From: Streptomyces lasiicapitis
Lineage (GTDB): Bacteria > Actinomycetota > Actinomycetes > Streptomycetales > Streptomycetaceae
Length of the DNA: 64,000 nt
Direction: 5' to 3'
NCBI RefSeq assembly: GCF_014646335.1
Contig: NZ_BMNG01000003.1
Location: 310,001 to 374,000, forward strand
Made by a program: the position numbers and the translations under genes. Under the pieces are notes generated by a model. The model was not told the origin of the DNA and made no database searches. It was given only the letters and a program-made list of their open reading frames with translations. The first letter of the stretch is position 1, and each line of letters starts with the position of its first letter. Positions 1 to 10,668 of this stretch are shown here, piece by piece.

Positions 1-142
1 TAGTCGTCTGCCATGCGACGCAGGCTATCTCAGATATGAGATGAAGTGCGCGTCGGGGTAGGCCATTGGTGGAGTGACCGGTTCCGAGCGGCGCACGAGG
101 CTCCGCGCGAGCCGACGGGAGCCGCCTCCCGCCCGGGAGTTG

Positions 143-167
143 GGCCGGACCCCGCCGGGGACCGGCC
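143..167 (-). terminator. Putative terminator hairpin after the amidohydrolase
   Basis: Inverted repeat with 11-base arms (143-153 and 157-167), one A/A mismatch and a 3-base loop. It lies 34 bases beyond the stop of the minus-strand amidohydrolase. The rest of positions 1-200 shows no supportable gene. Confidence 0.5.
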
Positions 168-200
168 GCACCCATGGGTCACCCGCACCCGAACCGCAGG

Positions 201-2108
201 TCAGCCGCACCCGCACGTCGCGCGGGGCCGACCCGCCGCCCGCGTCACCCGGGCGGCGGCCGCGCGCCCCGACGACGACTCGCCGTCGTGCACCACTGTG
301 CCTCCGCGGAGCGTGAGGCGCACTTCGGCGCCGCTGATCTCGGCCACCGGACACCGCGTCACATCGCGGTCGAGCAGCACGAGATCCGCCTGCTTGCCGC
401 GCTCGACGGTCCCGGTGAGGTGCGCCATACGGAGCTGGCGCGCCGTGCCGAGGGTGTGCATGAGCAGGGACGACGTGCGGCTGATGCCTTCCTTGGCGCG
501 GTAGAGGTCGCCCTCTCCGTCGGCGTCCGTGCCGCGCCGGTCGACGGCGGTGCGCACCTGGTTCCACACCTGGAGCGGGTCGACGGGCCAGTCGGAGCCA
601 CCGGAGAGACGTGCGCCGTGCGACTGAAGGCTGCGCGCCGGGTACAGCCACCGGTGCCGGGCGGCTCCGAGGTGGGGGAGCAGCGAGTCCATCGTCCAGA
701 CGTTCCGCGTCGCCCATTGCAGCTGCATACAGGCGGTGACGCCGAGTTCGGCGAAGCGGCGCAGATCGGCGGGGTCGACGAGTTCGAGGTGCGCGATGGT
801 GTTGCGGACGTCACGGCGGTCGGTGTGGCGCAGCGCGTACGCGTAGCCGTCGAGGGCGGTGCGCACGGCGCGGTCGCCGATGGCGTGCGCGTGCAGCTGC
901 CAGCCCTCGGCGTTGAAGGCGGCGGTGAGCCGCCCGAAGTCCGGTGCCGACACATACAGGTCGCCCCGGTGATCGGTGGGCTTGCCGTCTTTGTCCAGAT
1001 ATGGCGTGAGGAGTGCGGCGGTCTGCGCCGGATATTCGATGACGCCGTCGAGGAAGACCTTGACGGTCCCGAACCGGAGTCCGCGTACGCCGTCGAAGTC
1101 GTCGCGCAGCTTCTTCGCGTACGCGACCGAGGCGCGCGGGTCCTTGGCCTGCTCGGAGGTGAGGCGGAGCGCGGGCACGATCCGCTGGGGCAGCTTGCCC
1201 GCCGCGGCGAGCGCCCGGTACAGCGCCAGCTCGTCCTCGCCCACCACCGCTTCCATGAACGTGGTGATCCCCGATGCCGCCGCCTCGGCGAACACCTTGG
1301 CCGCCGCGGCGACGAGCTCGGCCTCGCCGGGCTCGGGGATGTGCCGGGACACCAGGGGTTGCGCGTCGTCCTTGAGCACGCCGGTCGGCTTGCCGTCCGC
1401 CCCCTTCACGATTTTTCCGCCGACGGGGTCCGGCGTCGTCGCGGTGATCTTCGCGATGTCCAGGGCGCGCTGGTTGACCCACATGTTGTGGCCGTCGCCG
1501 CCGCGCAGGGCGATGGGGCGGCGGGTGGGCAGGGCGTCGAGCATGGAGTGGTGCGGGGCGGTGCCTCGCGGCAGCAGTCCTACGGGGTTCCAGTCCTCCA
1601 CGACGAGCCACCCGTCGGGCTCGCCGCCGCCCTCGCCGGAGCTGTCCTTGAGGAACCCGGTGAGGGTCTTCTGCAGCTCCTCCACGGTCTGCTCGGCGCT
1701 GTCGAGCGACGGCCTGAGGGACCGTGTCGCGGCGTCCGTCGGGTGGGCGTGCCCGTCGTGGATCCCGCTGAGCAGGCTGCCGCCGCGCGCGTCGACGGCG
1801 TCGGTGTCCCGTCCGGCGAACCGCCGCACCTTCGAGTCCGACCCGACGGCGAGGATCCGCCCGTCCCGCCCGACGGCGACCGCCCGCGCGGGCCCGTCGC
1901 CGCGCACGCCCGTGAACACCCGCGCGTTGTGCACGACCAGCGCCGCACTGTGGCGCTGCCCGCGCGCGGGCGAGGCGACGGCGGGGGCGCCGGTGGTCCC
2001 GACGAGTCCGGCGGCGCCGACGGCACCGGCGGCGGCGAGCAGGCTGCGCCGCGCGACAGACGAAGGGTGCGCGTTCGGCGCGGGCGGTGTGGACGGCTCG
2101 ACAGGCAT
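201..2108 (-). CDS. Tat-exported amidohydrolase, YtcJ-like (amidohydrolase family 3)
   Basis: A 635-residue metal-dependent hydrolase of the amidohydrolase superfamily; the substrate cannot be told from sequence. Residues 1-48 look like a twin-arginine signal (R20-R21 in SVARRSLLAAAG, then a hydrophobic Ala/Gly stretch ending ASPA), so the enzyme is probably exported. The metal-binding HxH is in HDGHAH (H120, H122), and a later LHAHAIGD supplies further ligand histidines, as in the YtcJ group. The ATG at 2108 is chosen because GGAG lies 5 bases upstream and the Tat motif follows; a longer open frame upstream has no signal. The last ~20 residues are Arg/Ala-rich and may be a drifted tail. It stands alone, divergent from a LacI-family gene about 400 bp away, which might control it. 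Confidence 0.85.
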   Translation of the reverse strand: MPVEPSTPPAPNAHPSSVARRSLLAAAGAVGAAGLVGTTGAPAVASPARGQRHSAALVVHNARVFTGVRGDGPARAVAVGRDGRILAVGSDSKVRRFAGRDTDAVDARGGSLLSGIHDGHAHPTDAATRSLRPSLDSAEQTVEELQKTLTGFLKDSSGEGGGEPDGWLVVEDWNPVGLLPRGTAPHHSMLDALPTRRPIALRGGDGHNMWVNQRALDIAKITATTPDPVGGKIVKGADGKPTGVLKDDAQPLVSRHIPEPGEAELVAAAAKVFAEAAASGITTFMEAVVGEDELALYRALAAAGKLPQRIVPALRLTSEQAKDPRASVAYAKKLRDDFDGVRGLRFGTVKVFLDGVIEYPAQTAALLTPYLDKDGKPTDHRGDLYVSAPDFGRLTAAFNAEGWQLHAHAIGDRAVRTALDGYAYALRHTDRRDVRNTIAHLELVDPADLRRFAELGVTACMQLQWATRNVWTMDSLLPHLGAARHRWLYPARSLQSHGARLSGGSDWPVDPLQVWNQVRTAVDRRGTDADGEGDLYRAKEGISRTSSLLMHTLGTARQLRMAHLTGTVERGKQADLVLLDRDVTRCPVAEISGAEVRLTLRGGTVVHDGESSSGRAAAARVTRAAGRPRATCGCG

Positions 2109-2213
2109 GGTCACTCCAAGGCGCATACGTCGGCTGGGTCGTGACCGCACGCTGCGTGAGTAACCCGTTAACCAGAACCCACCCCGAACAACGAAATCCG
2201 CACGCGCGGCACG

Positions 2214-2450
2214 GCGAGTCCCGCGACCACGCCCGTGTCCGCGAGCCCGCGCACCCGCTCCCGCGAGTCCCGCGACCACGCCGGCGTCCGTGCCCCCGCG
2301 CCTACTCCCGGCGAAGCCCGCGACCACGCCCGCGCCCGCCAAGCACCCGCCCGTCCCCGGGAAGCCCACGGCCACGCCCGCGTCCCCGATTCCGCGCACC
2401 CACTTCCGCGAGACCCAACCGCCACGCCCACTCCCGCGAAGTCGCACACC
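2214..2450. repeat. Degenerate 48-49 bp tandem repeat between amidohydrolase and LacI genes
   Basis: The core GCGARNCCCGCGACCACGCC recurs at about 2214, 2263, 2311, 2359 and 2408, with a weaker start at 2436, giving a period of 48-49 bp. The copies diverge increasingly toward the LacI gene. It fills most of the 406-base gap between the divergent genes (2109-2514), where no convincing gene is seen. Confidence 0.75.
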
Positions 2451-2502
2451 CACCCCCGCACATCCCGCACCCACACCCCCTCCCACCCCGCGCCCCCCTC
2501 CG

Positions 2503-2508
2503 TACGAT
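2503..2508 (+). promoter_or_regulatory. Candidate -10 box (TACGAT) of a leaderless LacI-family transcript
   Basis: TACGAT fits the TANNNT -10 pattern and ends 6 bases before the GTG start at 2515. No Shine-Dalgarno sequence precedes that GTG, so transcription may begin at the start codon. No good -35 box is visible. Confidence 0.35.
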
Positions 2509-2514
2509 GGCCGC

Positions 2515-3525
2515 GTGCCGGACAGCGGACCGACTCTCGCCGACATCGCGCGCGCCGCCGAGGTGTCGACCGCGACCGTCTCGCACGCGCTCAACGGAAC
2601 GGGCCGGCTGTCCGAGGCGACCCGGCGCCGCGTCCGCGCGACCGCGACCGCCCTCGGCTACGGTGCCCCGCGCACGGGCCCGCGCACCCGCACCCTCGGC
2701 ATCGCCGTCACCACCTTCCCCGGGCCCTGGAACTACACCGAGATCGCCTACTTCTCACGTGCCGTCACCGCGGCCACCGCCGCCGCCCACGCGCACGGAT
2801 ACGCCCTCACCACGCTCCCCGCCGACCGCGTCGCCGACGCCGCCTGGCACACCCTCGCCGTCGACGGCATGCTCATCGTCGACAGCCCGCCGGGCGACCC
2901 GATGGCACGCGCCCTGCGCGCCCGCGGCATCCCGCTCGTCTTCGACGGCGCCCCCGGCGACGTACGCGCGAACGACCACTGGATCGACAACGACCACCCC
3001 GCCACCACCCGCGAGGTCCTCGACCACCTCACGGCCGCGGGCGCCCGCCGCATCGCCCTGCAGGCGGGCAGCGGCGCCGAGACGTACGCGCGCGTGGTGA
3101 CGGCGACGTACGAGGAGTGGTGCGCGGAGCGCGGTGTCCCGGCCCGCGCGGTGCGCTTCGACGCGGCCGACACGGAGGGGCGGATCTTCGACGAGCTGCT
3201 CACCGGCACCGAACGCGTCGACGCCGTCTACGCCGCGTACGACCCGGGCGGTCGCCAACTCCTCGCCGCCGCCCGCCGCCACGGCCTGCGCGTCCCCGAG
3301 GACCTGCTCCTCGTGTGCGCCAGCGAGGACCCCGGGTACGCGGAGACCGCGCCGCCCGTCACCACGGTGAGCCTCAACCCGGAGCTGACGGCCCGCGCGG
3401 CCGTGGACCGCCTGGTCGCCCTGGTCGAGGGCACGCACCCGCCGACGCCGGGCCCGACCGTGGTGCCGGCGGCACTTCGTGTGCGTACCTCGTCCCGGGG
3501 CATGCGGCCGCCGTACCTTCCGTGA
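2515..3525 (+). CDS. LacI-family transcriptional regulator
   Basis: A 336-residue DNA-binding regulator. The N-terminus has the LacI helix-turn-helix (PTLADIARAAEVSTATVSHALNG, roughly residues 5-27), followed by a periplasmic-binding-protein-like effector domain to the C-terminus. The GTG at 2515 is chosen because the HTH begins a few residues later, whereas the open frame further upstream is Pro-rich translation of the tandem repeat. There is no Shine-Dalgarno; a TACGAT box 6 bases upstream suggests a leaderless message. It is divergent from the amidohydrolase and may regulate it. The effector is unknown. Confidence 0.9.
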   Translation: MPDSGPTLADIARAAEVSTATVSHALNGTGRLSEATRRRVRATATALGYGAPRTGPRTRTLGIAVTTFPGPWNYTEIAYFSRAVTAATAAAHAHGYALTTLPADRVADAAWHTLAVDGMLIVDSPPGDPMARALRARGIPLVFDGAPGDVRANDHWIDNDHPATTREVLDHLTAAGARRIALQAGSGAETYARVVTATYEEWCAERGVPARAVRFDAADTEGRIFDELLTGTERVDAVYAAYDPGGRQLLAAARRHGLRVPEDLLLVCASEDPGYAETAPPVTTVSLNPELTARAAVDRLVALVEGTHPPTPGPTVVPAALRVRTSSRGMRPPYLP

Positions 3526-3607
3526 GGGTGTCGACCAGGACCCGGACGGACAGGACAATGGCCGCTTGTAGGAGCTGAGGGTGGTCGTGGTCGGCGAGGG
3601 GGAGCGG

Positions 3608-4480
3608 ATGACGAGTGCACAGTTGCCGGAGGGGTCGGGGAGTGGGCGGCTGCCGGAGCGCGCCGGGCGCGGGCGCCGGCGGGCCGATGCGGCGCCGACC
3701 GGATTACCGCCGGGCGAACGCCCTCTGCCGGTGCCCCGCACGGAATCCCACGACTCCCTCGACATCGTGCCGCCGATCCACGAGCCCGGCGGCTTCCCCG
3801 TGGACTCCTCGGTGCCCGACCGGCAGCAGTGCTGGGACATGCTGGGGGCGGGCGTGCGGGACAGGCTGCTCGCGAAGGCAGGCACGGTCGTCGAGTGGTG
3901 GGCCCGCCTGGACCACGACAGGCGTCCCCGGGCCACCGTGTTCGGGTCGCACGGGCTGTGCCAGGCCACCTCCGTGATCAGGAACGGCAAGCGGGTGTAC
4001 CTGGTCGAACGGCTGCAACTGGAGCCCGGCGCGATGACGCGGCAGACGTTCGGCGGCGCGTCCGCCAAGAGCCGCCCCTCCTTCGCCGACCGCGTCCTTC
4101 GCCGCACCCCGCCCGAAAGCCGCCCGCGGCCGCCGCTGCCCGGCGCGCAACCCCGACTCCCCGGCGCTCAGCCGCCGCTCCCCTCCACACACCCGCTGGA
4201 CCTGGACGACGACACCCTCGGCATCCTCGGGAACTTCCCCGCCGACGTGCAGGAGTTCCTGCAGCGCCCCTTCCTGCGGGACGACCGCCGCGTCGTCGCC
4301 GACTGGTACTACTACGAAACGGTCGAGTTCGCCCACCAACGCGTCTTCGTCGTCTTCTGCCTCTCCGCCGACCGCCACGTGACGGTCGCCTCGGCCACCC
4401 GCATCCTGCCGCGAGGCAGGTCACTTCAGCGCGCGCAGTGGGAGATCGAGTGCTGTCACGCCCCGGTGCGCCGCACGTGA
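3608..4480 (+). CDS. Hypothetical protein with a TTA codon
   Basis: A 290-residue protein I do not recognise. The first ~60 residues and a central stretch (about 155-195, Pro/Arg-rich with PLPGAQPRLPGAQP-type repeats) look disordered. Between and after them are two more ordered blocks, one with WWARLDHDRRPRA and one with ADWYYYETVEFAHQRVFVVFCLS. No signal peptide or membrane segment is evident. The ATG at 3608 follows GGGGGAG at good spacing. Codon 33 is TTA (3704-3706), the rare leucine codon read by the bldA tRNA, so expression is probably confined to late growth or development. It follows the LacI gene by 82 bases on the same strand. Confidence 0.65.
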   Translation: MTSAQLPEGSGSGRLPERAGRGRRRADAAPTGLPPGERPLPVPRTESHDSLDIVPPIHEPGGFPVDSSVPDRQQCWDMLGAGVRDRLLAKAGTVVEWWARLDHDRRPRATVFGSHGLCQATSVIRNGKRVYLVERLQLEPGAMTRQTFGGASAKSRPSFADRVLRRTPPESRPRPPLPGAQPRLPGAQPPLPSTHPLDLDDDTLGILGNFPADVQEFLQRPFLRDDRRVVADWYYYETVEFAHQRVFVVFCLSADRHVTVASATRILPRGRSLQRAQWEIECCHAPVRRT

Positions 4481-4502
4481 GCGCAGAGGCGTCGATGAAC
4501 AG

Positions 4503-4530
4503 CTAACGGTTCTGAAACAATAACCGTTAG
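4503..4530. promoter_or_regulatory. Operator-like inverted repeat upstream of the oxidoreductase
   Basis: Perfect 9-base arms CTAACGGTT (4503-4511) and AACCGTTAG (4522-4530) with a 10-base spacer, 16 bases before the start codon of the oxidoreductase at 4547. Such a dyad over a promoter is typical of TetR- or HxlR-type repression. No cognate regulator gene lies next to it. Confidence 0.7.
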
Positions 4531-4546
4531 TGTTACGTTCGGTCGC

Positions 4547-5440
4547 ATGAAGAGAGTGAGCTTCGCCGAGTTCGGCGGCCCCGACGTTCTGCAACTCATC
4601 GATGCCGAGGAGCCCCACGCGGGCCCCGGCCACATACGTGTCGCCGTGCGGGCGGCAGGCGTGAACCCCGTCGACTGGCGGGTCCGTGAAGGGCAGGTCC
4701 TGGGCGCCCATCCGACCGAACTGCCCTCCGGGGTCGGCCTGGACGCCTCGGGCGTGGTGGACGAGGTCGGTGAGGGCGTCGAAGGGGTCGAGGTCGGCGA
4801 CCGGGTGTTCGGTGAAGGGGCGAGCACGTACGCCGAGTTCGCCGTCCTTTCGGCCTGGGCCCGGATGCCCGAGGGGCTGAGCTTCGAAGAGGCGGCCGGG
4901 TACCCCTCCGTGGTGGAGACCGCGCTGCGCCTCATCCGTGAGTCCGGTGTGCGGTCCGGGCAGACGCTGCTGGTCAGCGGCGCGTCCGGGGGAGTCGGGT
5001 CGGCGGTGCTTCAGATCGCCCGCGACCGCGGCATCACGGTGATCGGCACGGCCGGAGCCGCGAACCAGGACTACCTGCGCGATCTGGGGGCACTCGCCAC
5101 GACGTACGGCGAGGGCTGGGTCGAGCGGGTGCGCAAGCTCGGGCACGTCGACGCGGCCCTCGACCTGGCCGGCTCGGGCGTGATCCGCGAACTCGTCGAG
5201 CTGACCGGGGACCCGCGGAAGGTGATCTCCATCGCCGATCTCGGCGCGCCGGAGTTCGGCGTCCGGTTCTCCGGCGTGGCCGGGAGCGTGCCGGACGCCC
5301 TCGCCGAGGCCGTCGGCCTGATCGAGCGGGGGAGGCTCCACATCCCGGTCGAGAAGTCGTACACGCTGGCCGAGGCCGCGGCGGCCCACATCGACAGCCA
5401 GGCCGGGCACACGCGCGGGCGCCGGGTCATCGTGGTCTGA
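4547..5440 (+). CDS. NADP-dependent zinc-independent MDR oxidoreductase (quinone oxidoreductase-like)
   Basis: A 297-residue medium-chain dehydrogenase/reductase. It has the GroES-like N-terminal part (with GVNPVDW about 38-44) and a Rossmann domain with the MDR nucleotide-binding motif GASGGVGSAV at 145-154. The zinc-binding cysteines of true alcohol dehydrogenases are absent, placing it with quinone/enoyl reductases of the QOR type. A strong inverted repeat overlaps its promoter, so it is probably repressed and inducible, perhaps by a reactive quinone or aldehyde. The regulator is not adjacent, which is unusual for this class in Streptomyces. Confidence 0.88.
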   Translation: MKRVSFAEFGGPDVLQLIDAEEPHAGPGHIRVAVRAAGVNPVDWRVREGQVLGAHPTELPSGVGLDASGVVDEVGEGVEGVEVGDRVFGEGASTYAEFAVLSAWARMPEGLSFEEAAGYPSVVETALRLIRESGVRSGQTLLVSGASGGVGSAVLQIARDRGITVIGTAGAANQDYLRDLGALATTYGEGWVERVRKLGHVDAALDLAGSGVIRELVELTGDPRKVISIADLGAPEFGVRFSGVAGSVPDALAEAVGLIERGRLHIPVEKSYTLAEAAAAHIDSQAGHTRGRRVIVV

Positions 5441-5476
5441 GGCGGCGGGAAGCCGGGGGCGCGCCCCGTCCCGAGG

Positions 5477-5497
5477 CAGGACACAGGGGCTGTCCTG
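5477..5497. terminator. Bidirectional hairpin between convergent genes
   Basis: CAGGACA (5477-5483) pairs perfectly with TGTCCTG (5491-5497) across a 7-base loop. It lies between the ends of the plus-strand oxidoreductase and the minus-strand gene at 5551. Confidence 0.5.
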
Positions 5498-5550
5498 TCT
5501 CGCGCAATCGAGTCGTGGTCTCACCGAACCGAGTCGTCTCTGCTTCTGCG

Positions 5551-6150
5551 TCAGCTCGCCCAATCTCGAAGCTGAGTTTCGGGGAGGATCAGGATGTGCT
5601 TGGTCACCTCATCAAGCGCATCCCTGGCCAAGCCGAGGAACGCCTTCCGCTCGGCTACAAACCTCATGCCAGCCTCGTGCACGTTGTCGCCCCCGTTGGG
5701 GTGGCTGTCAGCCGCGATTGCTTCCGCGTACTCCCGAACGTCTTGGACGAGGGAGGACAACTGATCGACGAGGTTGTGGGCTGCTTCCGCGACGGCCTCG
5801 GGGCCCTCCAGCACCACCACCAGTCCCGCGCTCTCGGCATCCTTGAACTTCAGCCTGATCGCGGCGATCCGCGTCTCGTCGAGCGGGACCGGAGCGTGCC
5901 CGGCGCGCAACTCACGGAAGAAGGCTTGGTTGTCCCGGTCAGCGTTGCCCAGCCCTTCGAGGAATGAGAGATAGGCAGCTTGTCGGCGTTCACGACGCCA
6001 TCGCTGATGCTCGACCCGCAGATCATTCAGCTGTACCCGGTCCTGTGATCTTTCTCTGCGCCGTTCCGTACGAGCTGCGATGAAGGCGGTGAGGGCGGCC
6101 CCCATGACGGTTCCCAGCACGCCCACGGCCGATACGAAGATGGCGGTCAT
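5551..6150 (-). CDS. Membrane-anchored hypothetical protein with charged helical region
   Basis: A 199-residue protein I do not recognise. It begins with one membrane helix (FVSAVGVLGTVMGAALTAFIAA, about 5-26), directly followed by a strongly basic Arg-rich stretch that should stay in the cytoplasm. The remaining ~165 residues are charged and mostly helical, consistent with a long helical or coiled-coil soluble domain. The ATG at 6150 has AGGGAAG upstream; an alternative ATG at 6192 would add 14 residues. Its GC content and codon use look looser than its neighbours, with more AT-ending codons, which may indicate acquisition. It is convergent with the oxidoreductase. Confidence 0.6.
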   Translation of the reverse strand: MTAIFVSAVGVLGTVMGAALTAFIAARTERRRERSQDRVQLNDLRVEHQRWRRERRQAAYLSFLEGLGNADRDNQAFFRELRAGHAPVPLDETRIAAIRLKFKDAESAGLVVVLEGPEAVAEAAHNLVDQLSSLVQDVREYAEAIAADSHPNGGDNVHEAGMRFVAERKAFLGLARDALDEVTKHILILPETQLRDWAS

Positions 6151-6327
6151 ATCTGCGTTCTTCCCTGAGAGGGTGCGCGCGTACGCCGACATGGGTTCGC
6201 CCCACCGGACCGAGTTCACGCGTCTCACTCAATCCAGGCCAGGCTGGTCAGCGCCTGATGGGCGCCTGCCTTCGTTGAGACGAGACAGGGGCGCGCCTCG
6301 TCGCCACGGCGGGTCATGTACTAGAGT

Positions 6328-6345
6328 TATCTCGACATCGAGATA
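6328..6345. promoter_or_regulatory. Perfect 18-bp palindrome in the acnA promoter, candidate TamR/MarR-type site
   Basis: TATCTCGACATCGAGATA has perfect 8-base arms around a CA centre, a format typical of MarR-family operators. TamR, a MarR protein of S. coelicolor that senses citrate and aconitate, is known to act on the aconitase gene, so it is the leading candidate. The assignment is inference. Confidence 0.6.
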
Positions 6346-6399
6346 TCTGCCGAGGCGTGCCGCAGCCGCTCGGGTCGCCACTCCGACGGTAAGGGTTAC

Positions 6400-9199
<2,800 letters not shown>

Positions 9200-9220
9200 G
9201 CGGTCAGGGCAGGCAGTTGA

Positions 9221-9258
9221 GGGCCGTACCCCCCGGTGTCGACCGGGGGGTACGGCCC
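9221..9258. terminator. Strong bidirectional terminator between acnA and the monooxygenase
   Basis: Perfect 16-base arms (9221-9236 and 9243-9258) with a 6-base loop, followed on the plus strand by TTTCG. It serves two convergent genes. Confidence 0.9.
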
Positions 9259-9272
9259 TTTCGCACGTGTTC

Positions 9273-10619
9273 CTACGCGGTGGCCAGGGACATCGGTGAG
9301 CCGGAGCGCATCACGTGGTCGACGTGGATCAGGCGGGCGATGAACCTGCCGTTCTCCACGTTCGCCGCGATGCCCACGGAGGCGAGCGAGTTCCCGTCGG
9401 GGAGCCCGGCGTAGTAGAGGCCGGGGAGCGCGCCGAGGAGGCCCTTCTGCTGGACGGGGGCGCCGTTCGCGTCGAGGATGTGGCGCGGCAGGATGCCGTA
9501 GTCCGGGCCGAATCCGGTGCACCAGACGAGGGTGGTGATGCCGTGGTGCGCCAGGTCGAGGGTCTCGCCGAAGGCGGTCACGCCGTCCAGGGGCATCGCC
9601 GGGGCCGGGTTCTCCTGCGGTGCCGCGAAGCCGCGTTCCCGGATCACGGTGTCGATCAGGTCGACGGCCCGCCGGAACGATCGCGCGGACTCCTCCGCCG
9701 TGGCGACCACGTTGTCCTTGAGCAGGAGCCTGCCGCCGTCCGCCGCGCGCACGGAGCCGACCAGGGTGACGCCCTTCGCGGCCAGGGCGCCGACGTTGAG
9801 GTCGCCGGTCCTGTCGTTCACGGCGGTGACCGGCAGGCCGGGCAGGACGGGTCCGCCGTCGCCGCCCGCCGCGCCGAACTCCTCGTACAGGGGAGGCAGG
9901 GCCTGGAGCCATTCCTGGATGCCGCGCCCCCGGTAGCGGCGCGGCCACGCGCGATGGCGGCCGACCGCGAGGAAGGTGCGCCGACCGGAGTCCACCAGTT
10001 CGTCCGCGATCTGCTGGCCGCTGATGCCCGCGCCGACCACCAGGACGGCCCCGTCCGGCAGGGCCTCGGGGTTGCGGTAGTCGCGGGAGTGGATCTGGTG
10101 GACGGCCGGGTCGACGTCGGCGGCAAGGGCGGGGGTGCGGGGAGCCGCGTAGCCGCCCACCGCCGCGACGAGGTTGCGGGATCCGATCACGCCGCCGGAG
10201 GTCAGGTGCGTCCTGAACCGTACGTCGTCGCGGTCGGAGGCGTCCGGCGGGCACTCGACCCTTTGGACGGGCGTGTGCTGGCGCACCCGGAGCTTCCGCT
10301 CCGCCGCGTAACGGCGCAGGCGGCGGGCCAGTTCGGGGCCCGAGGGCAGGCCGTAGGGGTCGTCGCCGTCGTACTCACGGCCGGGGAAGCGGACCGACAG
10401 GTTCCCGCTGCCCACGAGCAGGCTGTCCCAGCGTTCGTGGGCCCAGGCCTGGCCGATCTCTCCCCGCTCCAGGACGAGCGCTTCCCGTCCCCGCTCCTGG
10501 AGGGCCCCGGCCACTCCGCACCCTTGCTGTCCGGCGCCGATGACGACGGTCTCCGCGTATTCGTAGGCGGTTTCGTAGTCGACGTGCTCGTCTGCTGACG
10601 TGTACTCGCGTGCTGCCAC
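9273..10619 (-). CDS. Flavin-containing monooxygenase (CzcO-like NAD(P)/FAD enzyme)
   Basis: A 448-residue two-dinucleotide-fold enzyme. The FAD motif GAGQQG is at 28-33 and the NADPH motif GAGISG at 196-201, with an FMO/BVMO-like segment (HQIHSRDYRNP) before the second fold. It should hydroxylate a small organic substrate using NADPH and oxygen; the substrate is unknown. AAGGG precedes the ATG at 10619. It is divergent from a MerR-family regulator across only 49 bases, and that gap holds a perfect dyad, so the MerR protein probably controls this enzyme and itself. The dyad also resembles an iron box, leaving metal control as an alternative. Confidence 0.88.
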   Translation of the reverse strand: MAAREYTSADEHVDYETAYEYAETVVIGAGQQGCGVAGALQERGREALVLERGEIGQAWAHERWDSLLVGSGNLSVRFPGREYDGDDPYGLPSGPELARRLRRYAAERKLRVRQHTPVQRVECPPDASDRDDVRFRTHLTSGGVIGSRNLVAAVGGYAAPRTPALAADVDPAVHQIHSRDYRNPEALPDGAVLVVGAGISGQQIADELVDSGRRTFLAVGRHRAWPRRYRGRGIQEWLQALPPLYEEFGAAGGDGGPVLPGLPVTAVNDRTGDLNVGALAAKGVTLVGSVRAADGGRLLLKDNVVATAEESARSFRRAVDLIDTVIRERGFAAPQENPAPAMPLDGVTAFGETLDLAHHGITTLVWCTGFGPDYGILPRHILDANGAPVQQKGLLGALPGLYYAGLPDGNSLASVGIAANVENGRFIARLIHVDHVMRSGSPMSLATA

Positions 10620-10650
10620 GACCGAACCCTTCTGCCGCGAGGACGCGGCT

Positions 10651-10668
10651 ACTTAGGCTTACCTAAGT
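10651..10668. promoter_or_regulatory. Dyad ACTTAGG/CCTAAGT between the monooxygenase and MerR genes
   Basis: Perfect 7-base arms with a 4-base centre (CTTA), ending exactly at the ATG at 10669. It may be the MerR operator. The 14 bases TTAGGCTTACCTAA also match one half-overlap of the DtxR/IdeR consensus at 13 of 14 positions. Confidence 0.6.

Noticed and set aside
1..200. The end of another gene at the window edge
   Set aside because: Frames here are short or shadows of the amidohydrolase; only a terminator hairpin is supportable.
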